Assembly: GCF_015477605.1 (NCBI RefSeq)
Contig: NZ_JADLQX010000002.1
Location: 368,546 to 432,545 of the forward strand
Length of the DNA: 64,000 nucleotides
DNA from: Nocardia amamiensis
Lineage (GTDB): Bacteria; Actinomycetota; Actinomycetes; Mycobacteriales; Mycobacteriaceae
Direction of reading: 5' to 3'
Shown here piece after piece: positions 1 through 8,714 of the stretch. The first letter of the stretch is position 1. The number at the start of each line of letters is the position of its first letter. Under the pieces are notes generated by a model. That model was not told the origin of the DNA. It ran no database searches and saw nothing but the letters and a program-made list of their open reading frames with translations. Made by a program: the position numbers and the translations under genes.

Positions 1-2976
1 CAACGTCTTCGGCAGCGTCTTGATCAGCGCCGCGGCCAGCTCCTCGCGCATTCCGGGCACCAGCCAGTCGAAACCGACGGCGCGGACGTGGGCGAGCTGT
101 TCCACCGGGATGCGCACCGTGACGCCGTCGTCGTCGTTGCCCGGCTCGAACTGGTAGGTGAGCGGGAAGCTGAGCTCGCCTTGACGCCAGGAGTCGGGGA
201 AGTCCGCCGGGTCCAGCGCGGCGGCGCCCTCGTTGATCACCGTGGTGGAGGAGAAGTCCAGCAGCGTGGGGTCCGTGCGCCGCGCGGTGCGCCACCAGCT
301 GTCGAAGTGACGCACCGAGACGATGTCGGCGGGCAGGCGTTTGTCGTAGAACTCGTACAGGACCTCGTCGTCGACCAGGATGTCGCGACGGCGCGCGCGG
401 TGCTCCAAGTCGGCGACATCGTCGAGCAGCGCGCGATTACGGTGGAAGAACTCGTGCCGGGTCTGCCACTCGCCTTGGACCAAGGCGTGTCTGATGAACA
501 GCTCACGCGACAACTCCGGATCGATCCGGCCGTAATCGACGGGCCTGCCGGTGACCAGCGGAATGCCGTACAGGGTGACCCGCTCGTAGGCGCGCGCCGC
601 GCCCCGCTTGGCCGACCAGTGCGGTTCGGAGTAGGTTCGTTTTACCAGGTCGCCCGCGAGTCGTTCAGCCCATTCGGGCTCGATCTTCGCAGTCATCCGG
701 CCCCACAGACGGGATGTTTCGACCAGCTCGGCAGCCATCACCCAGCGGGGCGGCTTCTTCGCCAGCGACGAACCGGGGAAGATCATGAACTTGGCGTTGC
801 GCGCGCCGAGGAACTCCCTGGACTCCGCCTCCCTGACACCGATGTGCGACAGCATGCCCGCCAGCAGCGCTTGGTGGATGGCGGTGGAATCCCACGGGAC
901 ACCGTCGTTATCGGCTGCTGCCACGGCGGCGGATCGCCCGTCGCCTCCGTGGCGTCTTCGATTGCCGGACTTGCGATCCGGCCCCGCCGCCTCGCGCGCG
1001 CCGCGCCCCGCGGTGTCGGCCGATGGTTCCGCGTGGGCGGACCATCCGAGGCCCTTGGTGATGGTGCGCAGTTGCCCGTGCAGGTCCTGCCACTCCCGGA
1101 TCCGCAGGTAATGCAGGAACTCCTCCCGGCACATGCGCCGGAACTGGTTGGACGACAAGGTCTTGCGCTGCCCGCCGAGGTACTCCCACAGCCGGAGGTA
1201 GGCCAGGAAATCCGACCCCTCGACGGTGAACCGCGCGTGTTTGGTGTCGGCGGCCTGCTGGTGCTCGGCGGGTCGCTCCCGCACGTCCTGGATCGACAGC
1301 GCCGCCACGATGACCAGCACGTCGGCCAGGCAGCCGTTGCGATGCGCCTCCACCAGCATCCGGGCCATCCTGGGATCCACCGGCAGCTGGGCCATCTCGC
1401 GCCCGATCGGCGTCAGCGACAAACCCGTATCGTCGTCACGGCGGTTTGCTTTGTCCGGCCGGTCGCCGTCCGCTTCTTGCGCCGCAGAGGTGTTCGCCCG
1501 CGATCCGGGTTTGGCGTCGCGTCGCGCCAGTGCTCCCAGCTCTTCGAGCAGGGCGACGCCGTCGCGTATCGCGCGACGGTCGGGAGCCTCTACGAACGGG
1601 AAGTTCTCGATGTCACCGAGTCCGAGCGCGGTCATCTGCAGGATGACCGCGGCCAGGTTGGTGCGCAGGATCTCGGGTTCGGTGAAGGCGGGCCGGGACT
1701 CGAAATCGTCCTCGGAGTACAGCCGGACGCAGATGCCGTCGGCGACCCGGCCGCACCGCCCGGAGCGCTGCCGCGCCGATGCCTGCGACACCGGTTCGAT
1801 CGGCAACCGCTGCACCTTGGTTCGCATCGAGTACCGCGAGATCCGCGCGGTCCCCGGGTCGACGACGTAACGGATGCCGGGCACGGTCAGCGAGGTCTCG
1901 GCGACGTTGGTCGCCAGCACCACCCGCCGCCCGGTATGCGGAGCGAACACCCGATGCTGCTCGGCGGTAGACAGCCTGGCATACAGCGGAAGGATCTCGG
2001 TGCGCGGCATTTTCAGATCGCGCAGCGCGTCCGCGGTGTCGCGAATCTCGCGTTCGCCGGACAGGAACACCAGCACGTCGCCATCGCCCGCGGCGAACAA
2101 TTCGGTGACCGCGTCGCCGATCGCGTCGACCGGGTCCCGGTCGACGGTCCGGGTGTCCTCGTCGTCTTCGTCGTCGGCAGCCGGAAGTTCCAGTGCTAGA
2201 GGGCGATAGCGGATCTCCACCGGGTACGAACGGCCGGAAACCTCGACAATCGGTGCGGGAGTGCCTTTCTCGTCCGCGAAATGTCTGGCGAACAGCTCCG
2301 GATCGATCGTCGCCGAAGTGATGATCACCTTGAGGTCGGGCCGGCGGGGCAGCAGCTGTTTGAGGTAGCCGAGCAGGAAATCGATATTGAGGCTGCGTTC
2401 GTGCGCCTCGTCGATGACGATCGTGTCGTAGCGGCGCAGCAGCCGGTCGCGCTGGATCTCCGCGAGCAGGATGCCGTCGGTCATCAGCTTGATCAGCGTG
2501 TGCTCGGAGGCCTGGTCGGTGAACCGCACCGTGTAGCCGACGACGTCGCCGAGCTCGGTACCGAGTTCCTCGGCGATACGCTCGGCGACGGTGCGTGCGG
2601 CCAGCCTGCGCGGCTGGGTGTGTCCGATGGTGCCGCGGATGCCGCGGCCGAGCTCGAGGCAGATCTTGGGGATCTGGGTGGTCTTGCCCGAACCGGTCTC
2701 GCCCGCGACGATCACGACCTGGTGTGCCGCGATGGCCGCGGCGATGTCGTCACGGCGGGCGCTGACCGGCAGCTGCTCCGGATAGCGGACCCGCGGCACG
2801 GCGGCGCGGCGCGCCTCGACCCGGAGTTCGGCCGCCGTGATCTCGGCTTCCACCGCGCTCAGGTCGCCATCGCGGGCCCGGTCGAGCCGACGCCGCAGCC
2901 GGTGTTCGTCGCGAAGGGAGAGATTCGCCAGGCGGGTGCGAAGGTCGCGGTAGTCGGTGGCGGCTGTCCTGGTCAT
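1..2976 (-). CDS. hrpA: ATP-dependent RNA helicase HrpA (C-terminus outside window)
   Basis: DEAH-box SF2 RNA helicase, cytoplasmic, acting on RNA secondary structure or mRNA processing. The reading frame is open from ATG at 2976 to base 1, giving the first 992 residues. Walker A GETGSGKT lies at about residues 92-99, DEAH at 189-192 within VIDEAHERS, and a SAT motif follows (ITSATID); motif VI is in the QRSGRCGR stretch. Actinobacterial HrpA is normally about 1300 residues with a C-terminal DUF3418 domain, so roughly 300 residues lie left of the window. The opposite strand carries long open frames that are only antisense shadows of this gene. Confidence 0.95.
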   Translation of the reverse strand, partial: MTRTAATDYRDLRTRLANLSLRDEHRLRRRLDRARDGDLSAVEAEITAAELRVEARRAAVPRVRYPEQLPVSARRDDIAAAIAAHQVVIVAGETGSGKTTQIPKICLELGRGIRGTIGHTQPRRLAARTVAERIAEELGTELGDVVGYTVRFTDQASEHTLIKLMTDGILLAEIQRDRLLRRYDTIVIDEAHERSLNIDFLLGYLKQLLPRRPDLKVIITSATIDPELFARHFADEKGTPAPIVEVSGRSYPVEIRYRPLALELPAADDEDDEDTRTVDRDPVDAIGDAVTELFAAGDGDVLVFLSGEREIRDTADALRDLKMPRTEILPLYARLSTAEQHRVFAPHTGRRVVLATNVAETSLTVPGIRYVVDPGTARISRYSMRTKVQRLPIEPVSQASARQRSGRCGRVADGICVRLYSEDDFESRPAFTEPEILRTNLAAVILQMTALGLGDIENFPFVEAPDRRAIRDGVALLEELGALARRDAKPGSRANTSAAQEADGDRPDKANRRDDDTGLSLTPIGREMAQLPVDPRMARMLVEAHRNGCLADVLVIVAALSIQDVRERPAEHQQAADTKHARFTVEGSDFLAYLRLWEYLGGQRKTLSSNQFRRMCREEFLHYLRIREWQDLHGQLRTITKGLGWSAHAEPSADTAGRGAREAAGPDRKSGNRRRHGGDGRSAAVAAADNDGVPWDSTAIHQALLAGMLSHIGVREAESREFLGARNAKFMIFPGSSLAKKPPRWVMAAELVETSRLWGRMTAKIEPEWAERLAGDLVKRTYSEPHWSAKRGAARAYERVTLYGIPLVTGRPVDYGRIDPELSRELFIRHALVQGEWQTRHEFFHRNRALLDDVADLEHRARRRDILVDDEVLYEFYDKRLPADIVSVRHFDSWWRTARRTDPTLLDFSSTTVINEGAAALDPADFPDSWRQGELSFPLTYQFEPGNDDDGVTVRIPVEQLAHVRAVGFDWLVPGMREELAAALIKTLPKTL

Positions 2977-3225
2977 TGCTCGACCAGCCTAGCGAAGGCC
3001 GCCACTGAATATTCGTTCCAGGCGGCGGGCGCGGTTGCCGAGCGGGTGCCGGGGGCCCGCTCGATCCCGGCCGGTGGTCGCCGATATGCGAAGATCGGCC
3101 GAGGGGAACGCGGATGCGGGCGCGCCGTCGCTGCTAGCCGCAGACCACGCGGCTCGAGTACGTTCGCCCTGGTGAAGGCGCGCCACGGCAGACGCCAAGG
3201 CCCGAGATCCGGTAGAGGTGGAAAC

Positions 3226-3251
3226 ATGAGCGAGCGCAGCGAGGCGCAGAC
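3226..3251 (+). repeat. Minimal copy of the GTGAGCGAG repeat, forming a 9-codon leader
   Basis: A 26-nt stretch reads as the first and last dozen bases of the 80-bp repeat found at 7686-7925. It starts with ATG, encodes MSERSEAQT, and its TGA stop overlaps the ATG of the following aminotransferase (ATGA). A purine-rich ribosome-binding site (AGAGGTGGAAAC) precedes it. It could act as a translationally coupled leader peptide; that is inference. Confidence 0.5.
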
Positions 3252-4481
3252 ATGAGCGCGCTTTGGCACGGCTTCGCCGACATGGGCGCCGTCGAGCGAG
3301 ACGGCGCGTTCGTCGTCGCCCGCGGCGACGGCGCCTACGTCTTCGACCAGGCGGGCAACCGCTACCTGGACGCGACCGCCGGCCTGTGGTTCGCCAACGT
3401 CGGACACGGTCGCGGCGAGATCGCCGACGCCGTCGCCGCGCAGCTGCGCGCGATCGCGCACTACTCCAATTTCGGTGACATCACCGAACCGGCCACCCAG
3501 GAACTGGCCGAGCGGCTCGCCGAGCTGGCCCCGGTACCGAACAGCAAGATCTTCTTCACCTCAGGCGGCTCCGACTCCGTCGACACCGCCGCCAAACTGG
3601 CCCGCCGCTACTGGCACGAACTCGGATACTCCGGCAAGACGATCGTGGTCGGGCGGCAGCGGGCCTACCACGGCATGCACGTCGCGGGCACCGCCCTCGC
3701 GGGCATACCGGTGAACCGCGAGGGTTACGGCGAACTGATGCCCGCGGCGCGAACCGTGGCATGGGACGACGCGAAAGCACTGCTCGCGCTGATCGAAGAG
3801 GTCGGAGCCGAGCGCATCGCCGCGTTCTTCTGTGAACCCGTGATCGGCGCGGGCGGCATCTACCTGCCGCCGGAGGGCTACCTCACCGAGGTGCGCCGCA
3901 TCTGCCGCGACCACGACATCCTGTTCGTCGCCGACGAGGTGGTCACTGGCTTCGGCCGGATCGGCGGAGCCTGGTTCGCCTCCTCCCGTTTCGCCCTCGA
4001 ACCCGACCTGATGACCACCGCGAAAGGCCTGACCTCCGGCTACCTGCCCATGGGCGCGGTCTTCGTGGCACCCCAGGTGGCGGAGCCGTTCTTCGCGGGC
4101 GGCGTCTGGTGGAGGCACGGCTACACCTACGGCGGGCACGCGGGCGCTGCGGCGGCCGCGCTGGCGAACCTCGACATCATCGAACGCGAGGCTCTTCTCG
4201 ATGCCGCCCTGCGCCTGGAATCCAGCCTCCACGACCAGCTCGCGGTGCTCGCCGAGCATCCCCGCGTCGCAGAGGTCCGCAGCGGTCTCGGCGCGGTCGC
4301 CGCGATCCAGTTGGCCGACCCCGCGGAAGGTCTACCACTGGTGAAAACCCTCCGCGCGCATGGCATCTCGAGCCGCGCGGCAGGCCGAGGCGCGATGCAG
4401 ATCTCCCCGGCGTTCGTCATGACCGACGACCAGGTGTCCGAACTCGTCGACGGATTCACCCGCGCACTAGGTCCTGGTTAG
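3252..4481 (+). CDS. Class III pyridoxal-phosphate aminotransferase
   Basis: PLP-dependent transaminase of subgroup III (omega-aminotransferase, beta-alanine/pyruvate or GABA type), 409 residues, a normal family length. The PLP-binding lysine is K258 in TTAKGLTSGY, and the cofactor aspartate lies in FVADEVVTGFGR (DEV at 228-230). SGGSDSVDTAAK at about 104-115 replaces the usual SGSEAxExAxK phosphate-binding motif. The substrate cannot be deduced. The start at 3252 overlaps a 9-codon repeat-derived leader by ATGA. It is convergent with the GNAT gene at 4617 and stands alone rather than in an obvious operon. Confidence 0.88.
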   Translation: MSALWHGFADMGAVERDGAFVVARGDGAYVFDQAGNRYLDATAGLWFANVGHGRGEIADAVAAQLRAIAHYSNFGDITEPATQELAERLAELAPVPNSKIFFTSGGSDSVDTAAKLARRYWHELGYSGKTIVVGRQRAYHGMHVAGTALAGIPVNREGYGELMPAARTVAWDDAKALLALIEEVGAERIAAFFCEPVIGAGGIYLPPEGYLTEVRRICRDHDILFVADEVVTGFGRIGGAWFASSRFALEPDLMTTAKGLTSGYLPMGAVFVAPQVAEPFFAGGVWWRHGYTYGGHAGAAAAALANLDIIEREALLDAALRLESSLHDQLAVLAEHPRVAEVRSGLGAVAAIQLADPAEGLPLVKTLRAHGISSRAAGRGAMQISPAFVMTDDQVSELVDGFTRALGPG

Positions 4482-4616
4482 CGCGCCAGTGTGGTTGTCC
4501 GGCCAGGATGCCGGGATCTTCGCCACCGTTCGGGCAATCGTCAGGTCGCCTCCGTGCGGTGTTCGGCGCGCAGGCACGACCGGTGTTTACCCGACGTTGC
4601 GCCGCCCATTTGCGGA

Positions 4617-5120
4617 TCAGAGGATGCGGGTCATGAACACGCTGTTTGGGTCGGGCCGGTAGTCGCCGAACGGCGCGCAGTAGTCGAAGCCGTGGGCCGC
4701 GTAAAGCCGACGGGCTGGCCGGAAGAAGCCGGAAGCCCCGGTTTCCAGGCTGAGACGACGGTAGCCGCGGGCGGTGGCCTCGGCGATGAGATGGCGCAGC
4801 AAGGTGGAAGCGACGCCGCGGCGGTGGTGCGTTTCGGCGGTGCGCATGGATTTGATCTCGGCGTGCTTGTCGTCGAGGCCTTTCAGGGCGGCGCAGCCCG
4901 CGAGGGTCTCCCCGTCCCATCCGGTCCAGAGGGTGATGCCGGGGTGGCGTAGCGCCGCGAGGTCCAGCGCGTGCATGCTCTCCGCGGGCGAGTGCTCGGC
5001 CATCTCGGCGAGGTGCTCGGTAAGCAGGGAAATGACGGCGGGGCCGGTCAGGTCGTCGACGGTGATGCGCAGCCCGCCGTTCGCCGTATCGGCGGCGCAC
5101 TGCTCGATCTGGCGGGTCAT
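4617..5120 (-). CDS. GNAT family N-acetyltransferase
   Basis: A 167-residue acetyltransferase of the GNAT fold. The acetyl-CoA-binding motif A is visible as KSMRTAETHHRRGVASTLL at about residues 89-107, with the R-R-G-V-A pyrophosphate-binding loop. The C-terminal GFDYCAPFGDYRPDPNSVFM resembles YsnE-type acetyltransferases. The acceptor substrate is unknown. ATG at 5120 is the only sensible start. It is monocistronic and convergent with the aminotransferase. Confidence 0.85.
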   Translation of the reverse strand: MTRQIEQCAADTANGGLRITVDDLTGPAVISLLTEHLAEMAEHSPAESMHALDLAALRHPGITLWTGWDGETLAGCAALKGLDDKHAEIKSMRTAETHHRRGVASTLLRHLIAEATARGYRRLSLETGASGFFRPARRLYAAHGFDYCAPFGDYRPDPNSVFMTRIL

Positions 5121-5516
5121 TCGTCCATCATGGCGTGCTGTCCGGCCCGGCGCGCAGTTGGGGCTGGGTCGAAACTGTCGATGCAGGGGTCTGGCCAGCT
5201 GAGCCGCTCACGGGGAGGGGCCGGGCAATCATCTCCCGTCCGCGTAGCGCACTTCTGGAAAGGCTAGTCGCGCTGAGCAATAGTGTCGCTACGAATGAGT
5301 TCTCCTGGTGTCCTCGGTATCTCTTGCGACGTGCTGTTCGCACGAGCAGCGCACCCGCCAGCGCGGTGCTCGACTACACCGAGCGAATCTCGGTTCGCCG
5401 GCTGCGGGCGTGCCCAAGGTTAATGCGGCGCAATCGAAAAAGGGCACCTAACCGTCTCGGGATGCGAGCATGGAAGTGCGACGACCGGTGGTCGCCGTGA
5501 TGAGAGGTGGTGGGGT
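5121..5516. other. 396-nt intergenic region without a convincing gene
   Basis: Lies between the divergent GNAT and DUF5134 genes, so must hold promoters for both. I see no protein-like frame, tRNA or strong hairpin. AGAGGTGGTGGG just before 5517 is the ribosome-binding site for DUF5134. Confidence 0.4.
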
Positions 5517-6212
5517 GTGGCGCAATTCGTGCAGGAGTATGCCGTTTTGCGGTGGATGGTGGTGGCGGCGTTCTTGATCACCGCGGCGATCGTGCTCGCG
5601 CGGGTGACGGCGGTCGCGGTGTGGCTGCCCGGTCGTGAGGTCGAGCTGGCCGAGGTAGCCCCGAAACCGCGTCTCCCACAGGGTACTTCGGGCGAGCATG
5701 CCGAATCCGACGCCGCCCACGTGGTGATGTGCCTGGTCATGCTCGGCATGCTGCTGTTTCCCTCCGGCGCGAGCCCGCACGCGCTGCGTGGCGTGCTGAC
5801 CGCGATGGCGGTGGTCTTCGCCGCGCTGCTGGTCACCCACGCCGCGGAGCACGCCGCGCAGGGCAAACCCCTGCCGATCGACCAGCTGGTCCCGCTCGGG
5901 TACCACATCGTGGCCACCGCGGCGATGCTCTACGCGATGTCCGGCCACACCGCCGCCGGGCACGCGGGCGGCCCCGCTGCCGGTCCTGCTCTCGGTCTCG
6001 CCGCACTGTTCCTGCTCGACGCGCTGCTCGTCGCCTTCGCCGCCCGCGGCGGGTGGACGCTCGCGCACAAGCGGGGACCGCTCGGGATGCTCATTCGTTC
6101 CGGGGGATGCGTTGCCGCTCTCACCGGGCCCGCCAGGCCATGGGCGGCGGTGCCGCACATTGTGATGGACGCGGGCACCGCCTACATGCTGGTCGCCGCG
6201 ATATCCGGTTGA
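5517..6212 (+). CDS. DUF5134 integral membrane protein
   Basis: A 231-residue protein with about six hydrophobic segments (near residues 10-30, 67-85, 90-110, 124-142, 155-175, 205-228) and several histidines near membrane borders (HVVMCLVM, HAAEHAAQG, HIVM). The pattern matches the actinobacterial DUF5134 family of polytopic membrane proteins of unknown function. The GTG start at 5517 follows a strong purine-rich site. It sits 66 nt upstream of sigK on the same strand and could be co-transcribed with the sigma/anti-sigma pair. Confidence 0.75.
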   Translation: MAQFVQEYAVLRWMVVAAFLITAAIVLARVTAVAVWLPGREVELAEVAPKPRLPQGTSGEHAESDAAHVVMCLVMLGMLLFPSGASPHALRGVLTAMAVVFAALLVTHAAEHAAQGKPLPIDQLVPLGYHIVATAAMLYAMSGHTAAGHAGGPAAGPALGLAALFLLDALLVAFAARGGWTLAHKRGPLGMLIRSGGCVAALTGPARPWAAVPHIVMDAGTAYMLVAAISG

Positions 6213-6278
6213 CCAGGGCGACCAATCCGGCTCCTGGTGCATACCGAACCCCTGTTTATGCAGGCAGGGGATTCGGCG

Positions 6279-6965
6279 ATGAGCAACGAACACGGTTCTG
6301 CTTCACCACACGGGTCCGGCTATCCGGCTGGCGAGCGGGACGAACCCGACGACCCGATTCTCGCGTGCCCGGCGCCCGCCGCCGGCGACCGTGCCCGGAC
6401 CGGTCTGGCGACCCGTGAACTGGCCACGCTGCTGGCCGCGACGGGCGCGGGCGACCGCGGCGCATTCACCGAGTTCTACCAGCTGACCAGCCCGCGGGTC
6501 TTCGGGCTGACGGTGCGCATCTTGCGCAGTCACGCCGCAGCGGAAGAGGTGACCCAGGAGGTCTACCTCCAGGTGTGGTCGATGGCCGACCGCTACGACC
6601 CCACGCTGGCCAGCCCGGTCGGCTGGATCATGATGCTCGCGCACCGGCGCGCGGTGGACCGGGTACGTGCGGAGAGCTCGGCCAGCAGCCGCGAGCTCGT
6701 CTACGCACACGAGCAGCTGGGTCGCGCCCACGACGTCGTGGCCGAATCGGTGGCCCAGCGCATCGAAGAACAACAGGTGGCAGGCTGCCTGGACATGCTC
6801 ACGCCCACTCAGCGCGAAGCGATCGTCCTCGCGTACTACGGCGGGCACACCTACCGTGAGGTCGCCGACCACCTCTCGGTCCCACTGCCCACGATCAAGA
6901 CCCGCATCCGCGACGGGTTGAAGCGATTGGAGAAATGTTTGTCCGGGGAAGGTACCGATGGTTGA
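6279..6965 (+). CDS. sigK: ECF RNA polymerase sigma factor SigK
   Basis: Extracytoplasmic-function sigma factor, 228 residues from ATG 6279, which has a GGGG-type ribosome-binding site 8 nt upstream; a GTG at 6237 would add 14 residues. Region 2 runs through FYQLTSPRVFGLTVRIL and AAEEVTQEVYLQVW; region 4 is MLTPTQREAIVLAYYGGHTY followed by the HTH EVADHLSVPLPTIKTRIR. Its stop lies inside the anti-sigma gene (8-nt overlap), so the two are translationally coupled, as in the M. tuberculosis sigK-rskA pair. The N-terminal 60 residues are a poorly conserved Pro/Gly/Asp-rich extension. Confidence 0.9.
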   Translation: MSNEHGSASPHGSGYPAGERDEPDDPILACPAPAAGDRARTGLATRELATLLAATGAGDRGAFTEFYQLTSPRVFGLTVRILRSHAAAEEVTQEVYLQVWSMADRYDPTLASPVGWIMMLAHRRAVDRVRAESSASSRELVYAHEQLGRAHDVVAESVAQRIEEQQVAGCLDMLTPTQREAIVLAYYGGHTYREVADHLSVPLPTIKTRIRDGLKRLEKCLSGEGTDG

Positions 6966-7689
6966 CACCTCGCCGCGCGCGGACGCGGACCTCATCGACC
7001 TCGCCTATCCGTGTGCACTGGACGCGGTCGCCGATATCGAACGCAGGCATATCGATGCTCGGCTGGCCGCCGCCGACCCAGCCGTGCGTCAGGCGTTCTC
7101 CGACACCGTCTGGCAGGTGCGTGAGATCATGGGACGGCTGGCCGTGCTCGACGAGCACGCGCCGCCACCGGAACTGGAACGCCGCATTCTGGCGGCGTTG
7201 CCCGACCGTGGCGCCGGAAAACCGGTCACCCGGATCTCGTCGTGGCGGCGGCCTCCGCGGTGGGCTGTCTCGGTCGCCGCCGCGGCCTGCCTCGTGCTCG
7301 GCACCACCGTGGTGACCTCCCGATTCGTCGACTCGCCGCCATCACCGACCACGGCGAACCAGATCGAAGTCCAGCAGGAGGCGCAGACTGTGCGCAGTTC
7401 GGTCGCTGGTGGCGGCACGCTGGTCGTGGACGTTTCGCCGGAGTTCGGGCGCGCGGTCGTCGTTTTCGACCAGGTCGCGCCGCCGCCGCCGGGGCAGGTG
7501 TATCAGGTGTGGCTGGTCGGCTCCGACGGGCAGCCACGGTCGGCCGGGGTGCTGAGCGACACGCCGTCGGCCGATCGGCCGTTCGTGACGGGATTCCGGT
7601 CGGGCGAGCTGCTCGCGGTGAGCATCGAACCGCCCGGCGGTTCGGACGCGCCGAGCGCCGAGCCGATCGCCGGCGTGCCGCTGCCGTGA
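6958..7689 (+). CDS. rskA: Anti-sigma-K factor RskA
   Basis: Single-pass membrane anti-sigma factor, 243 residues. The cytoplasmic N-terminal domain (1-95) would hold SigK; one transmembrane helix lies at about 100-122 (WAVSVAAAACLVLGTTVV); the extracytoplasmic domain (about 125-243) has the RskA fold signature GQVYQVWLVGSDGQPRSAG. In M. tuberculosis RskA is destroyed by regulated intramembrane proteolysis to release SigK. It overlaps sigK by 8 nt. Its TGA stop overlaps the first GTG of the tandem repeat that follows (GTGA). Confidence 0.9.
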   Translation: MVDTSPRADADLIDLAYPCALDAVADIERRHIDARLAAADPAVRQAFSDTVWQVREIMGRLAVLDEHAPPPELERRILAALPDRGAGKPVTRISSWRRPPRWAVSVAAAACLVLGTTVVTSRFVDSPPSPTTANQIEVQQEAQTVRSSVAGGGTLVVDVSPEFGRAVVVFDQVAPPPPGQVYQVWLVGSDGQPRSAGVLSDTPSADRPFVTGFRSGELLAVSIEPPGGSDAPSAEPIAGVPLP

Positions 7690-7925
7690 GCGAGCGTCAG
7701 CGAGCGAACCTAGAGCACAGCGCGCCCTCGCGCACGACGGAGCCGAGCGCCAGCGAGGCGTAGTCGTGAGCGAGCGTCAGCGAGTGAACCTAGAGCACAG
7801 CGCGCCCTCGCGCACGACGGAGCCGAGCGCCGGCGAGGCGTAGTCGTGAGCGAGCGTCAGCGAGTGAACCTAGAGCACAGCGCGCCCTCGCGCACGACGG
7901 AGCCGAGCGCCGGCGAGGCGCAGTC
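7686..7925 (+). repeat. Three tandem copies of an 80-bp repeat with built-in start and stop codons
   Basis: Units at 7686-7765, 7766-7845 and 7846-7925 are nearly identical, differing at a handful of positions. Each opens with GTGAGCGAGCGTCAGCGAG; in units 1 and 2 it encodes a 25-codon frame (MSERQR... PSAGEA) closed by TAG at unit positions 76-78. Unit 3 has CAG in place of TAG. Diverged copies lie at 42645-42794 and a minimal one at 3226-3251. There are no unique spacers, so it is not a CRISPR array. Confidence 0.85.
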
Positions 7926-7935
7926 GTGCGCAGAC

Positions 7936-8610
7936 TTAGATCTCCACCGGCTGGTCGGCGACGACCCGCCCGCCCAGGCGTACCCAGCCGTCGGAATCCC
8001 ACTGGGTGAACAATTGGGAGCCCTTGCCCTGGACGATGACCAGGCTCTTGCGCAGCAGCGCGGTCAACGCCACGGCCGCGGCGCCGGTCGCTTCGTCCTC
8101 GACGATCCCCATGGTCGGCGCGAACATGCGGGAGCGCAGCGTCCCGCGATGTTCGTCGGTCCAGCTCCACAGATAGTGCGGGCCGCCGGGAAACTCGTCC
8201 GGTCGGAGGGTGGCGAGTTCCTCGGGGTCGTCGAGCTGGTGGAAGGTGAAGGCCGGCGCCCATTCGCCGCGCGCGGTGATCCAGGTCAGCCCGTCGGTGA
8301 GTTCCACCGCCACCGGACCGGCGGGGACGTCCAGTGTCCGCACCGGAGTCCCCTGGGCGGCGAACCACCACGCTGTCCCCACCGACGGGTGCCCGGCGAA
8401 CGGGAGTTCCACCGTCGGCGTGTAGATCCGGACCGTGGCGATCTCGTCGACCGGTGGTTCGACCACCACGGTTTCGGCGTATCCGGCCTTCGCCGCCAGT
8501 TCCTGCCGGTCGGCCGTGGCCACGTCCGCGGCCCGGGCGATGCCCAGTTCGTTGCCGAACCGCCCGGCGGCGTCGGTGAACACTCGGACCACGTCAAGCT
8601 GTGTGCCCAT
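7936..8610 (-). CDS. PhzF family isomerase/epimerase-like protein
   Basis: A 224-residue PhzF-fold protein starting at ATG 8610 (MGTQLDVVRVFTDAAGRFGN). Family hallmarks are VRIYTPTVELPFAGHPSVGT at about 60-79 and, near the C-terminus, the EDEATGAAA motif. PhzF proteins are two-domain diaminopimelate-epimerase-like enzymes. The family's catalytic glutamate (about residue 45 in PhzF) aligns with the VVEPPVDE region. It is shorter than typical PhzF (about 280), mainly between the two domains. The physiological substrate is unknown; no phenazine genes are nearby. It lies downstream of the ahpCD terminator on the same strand. Confidence 0.8.
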   Translation of the reverse strand: MGTQLDVVRVFTDAAGRFGNELGIARAADVATADRQELAAKAGYAETVVVEPPVDEIATVRIYTPTVELPFAGHPSVGTAWWFAAQGTPVRTLDVPAGPVAVELTDGLTWITARGEWAPAFTFHQLDDPEELATLRPDEFPGGPHYLWSWTDEHRGTLRSRMFAPTMGIVEDEATGAAAVALTALLRKSLVIVQGKGSQLFTQWDSDGWVRLGGRVVADQPVEI

Positions 8611-8670
8611 GCTCGCCGAGCCTACTCGGCTGCCCGACCCGGAGCTGTGGTCCAGACCACACGGGGAACG

Positions 8671-8706
8671 CGAAGAGGCCCCGATCCGCGGATCGGGGCC
8701 TCTTCG
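8671..8706 (-). terminator. Perfect 36-nt palindrome downstream of ahpD
   Basis: The 18-nt arm at 8671-8688 is the exact reverse complement of 8689-8706. It begins 8 nt after the ahpD stop, fitting an intrinsic terminator for the ahpC-ahpD transcript. There is no clear T-run, which is usual in high-GC actinobacteria. Confidence 0.75.
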
Positions 8707-8714
8707 CGACGACC

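Noticed and set aside
88..2199. 703-codon plus-strand open frame
   Set aside because: It is antisense to hrpA; composition (RRR, HRV, DRG runs) is that of a third-position GC artefact, without a domain.
7686..7925. CRISPR array
   Set aside because: The 80-bp units are directly adjacent with no unique spacers and no cas genes nearby.
7936..8610. Phenazine biosynthesis locus
   Set aside because: Only a PhzF-fold protein is present; no phzA-G partners are nearby, so the name would mislead.
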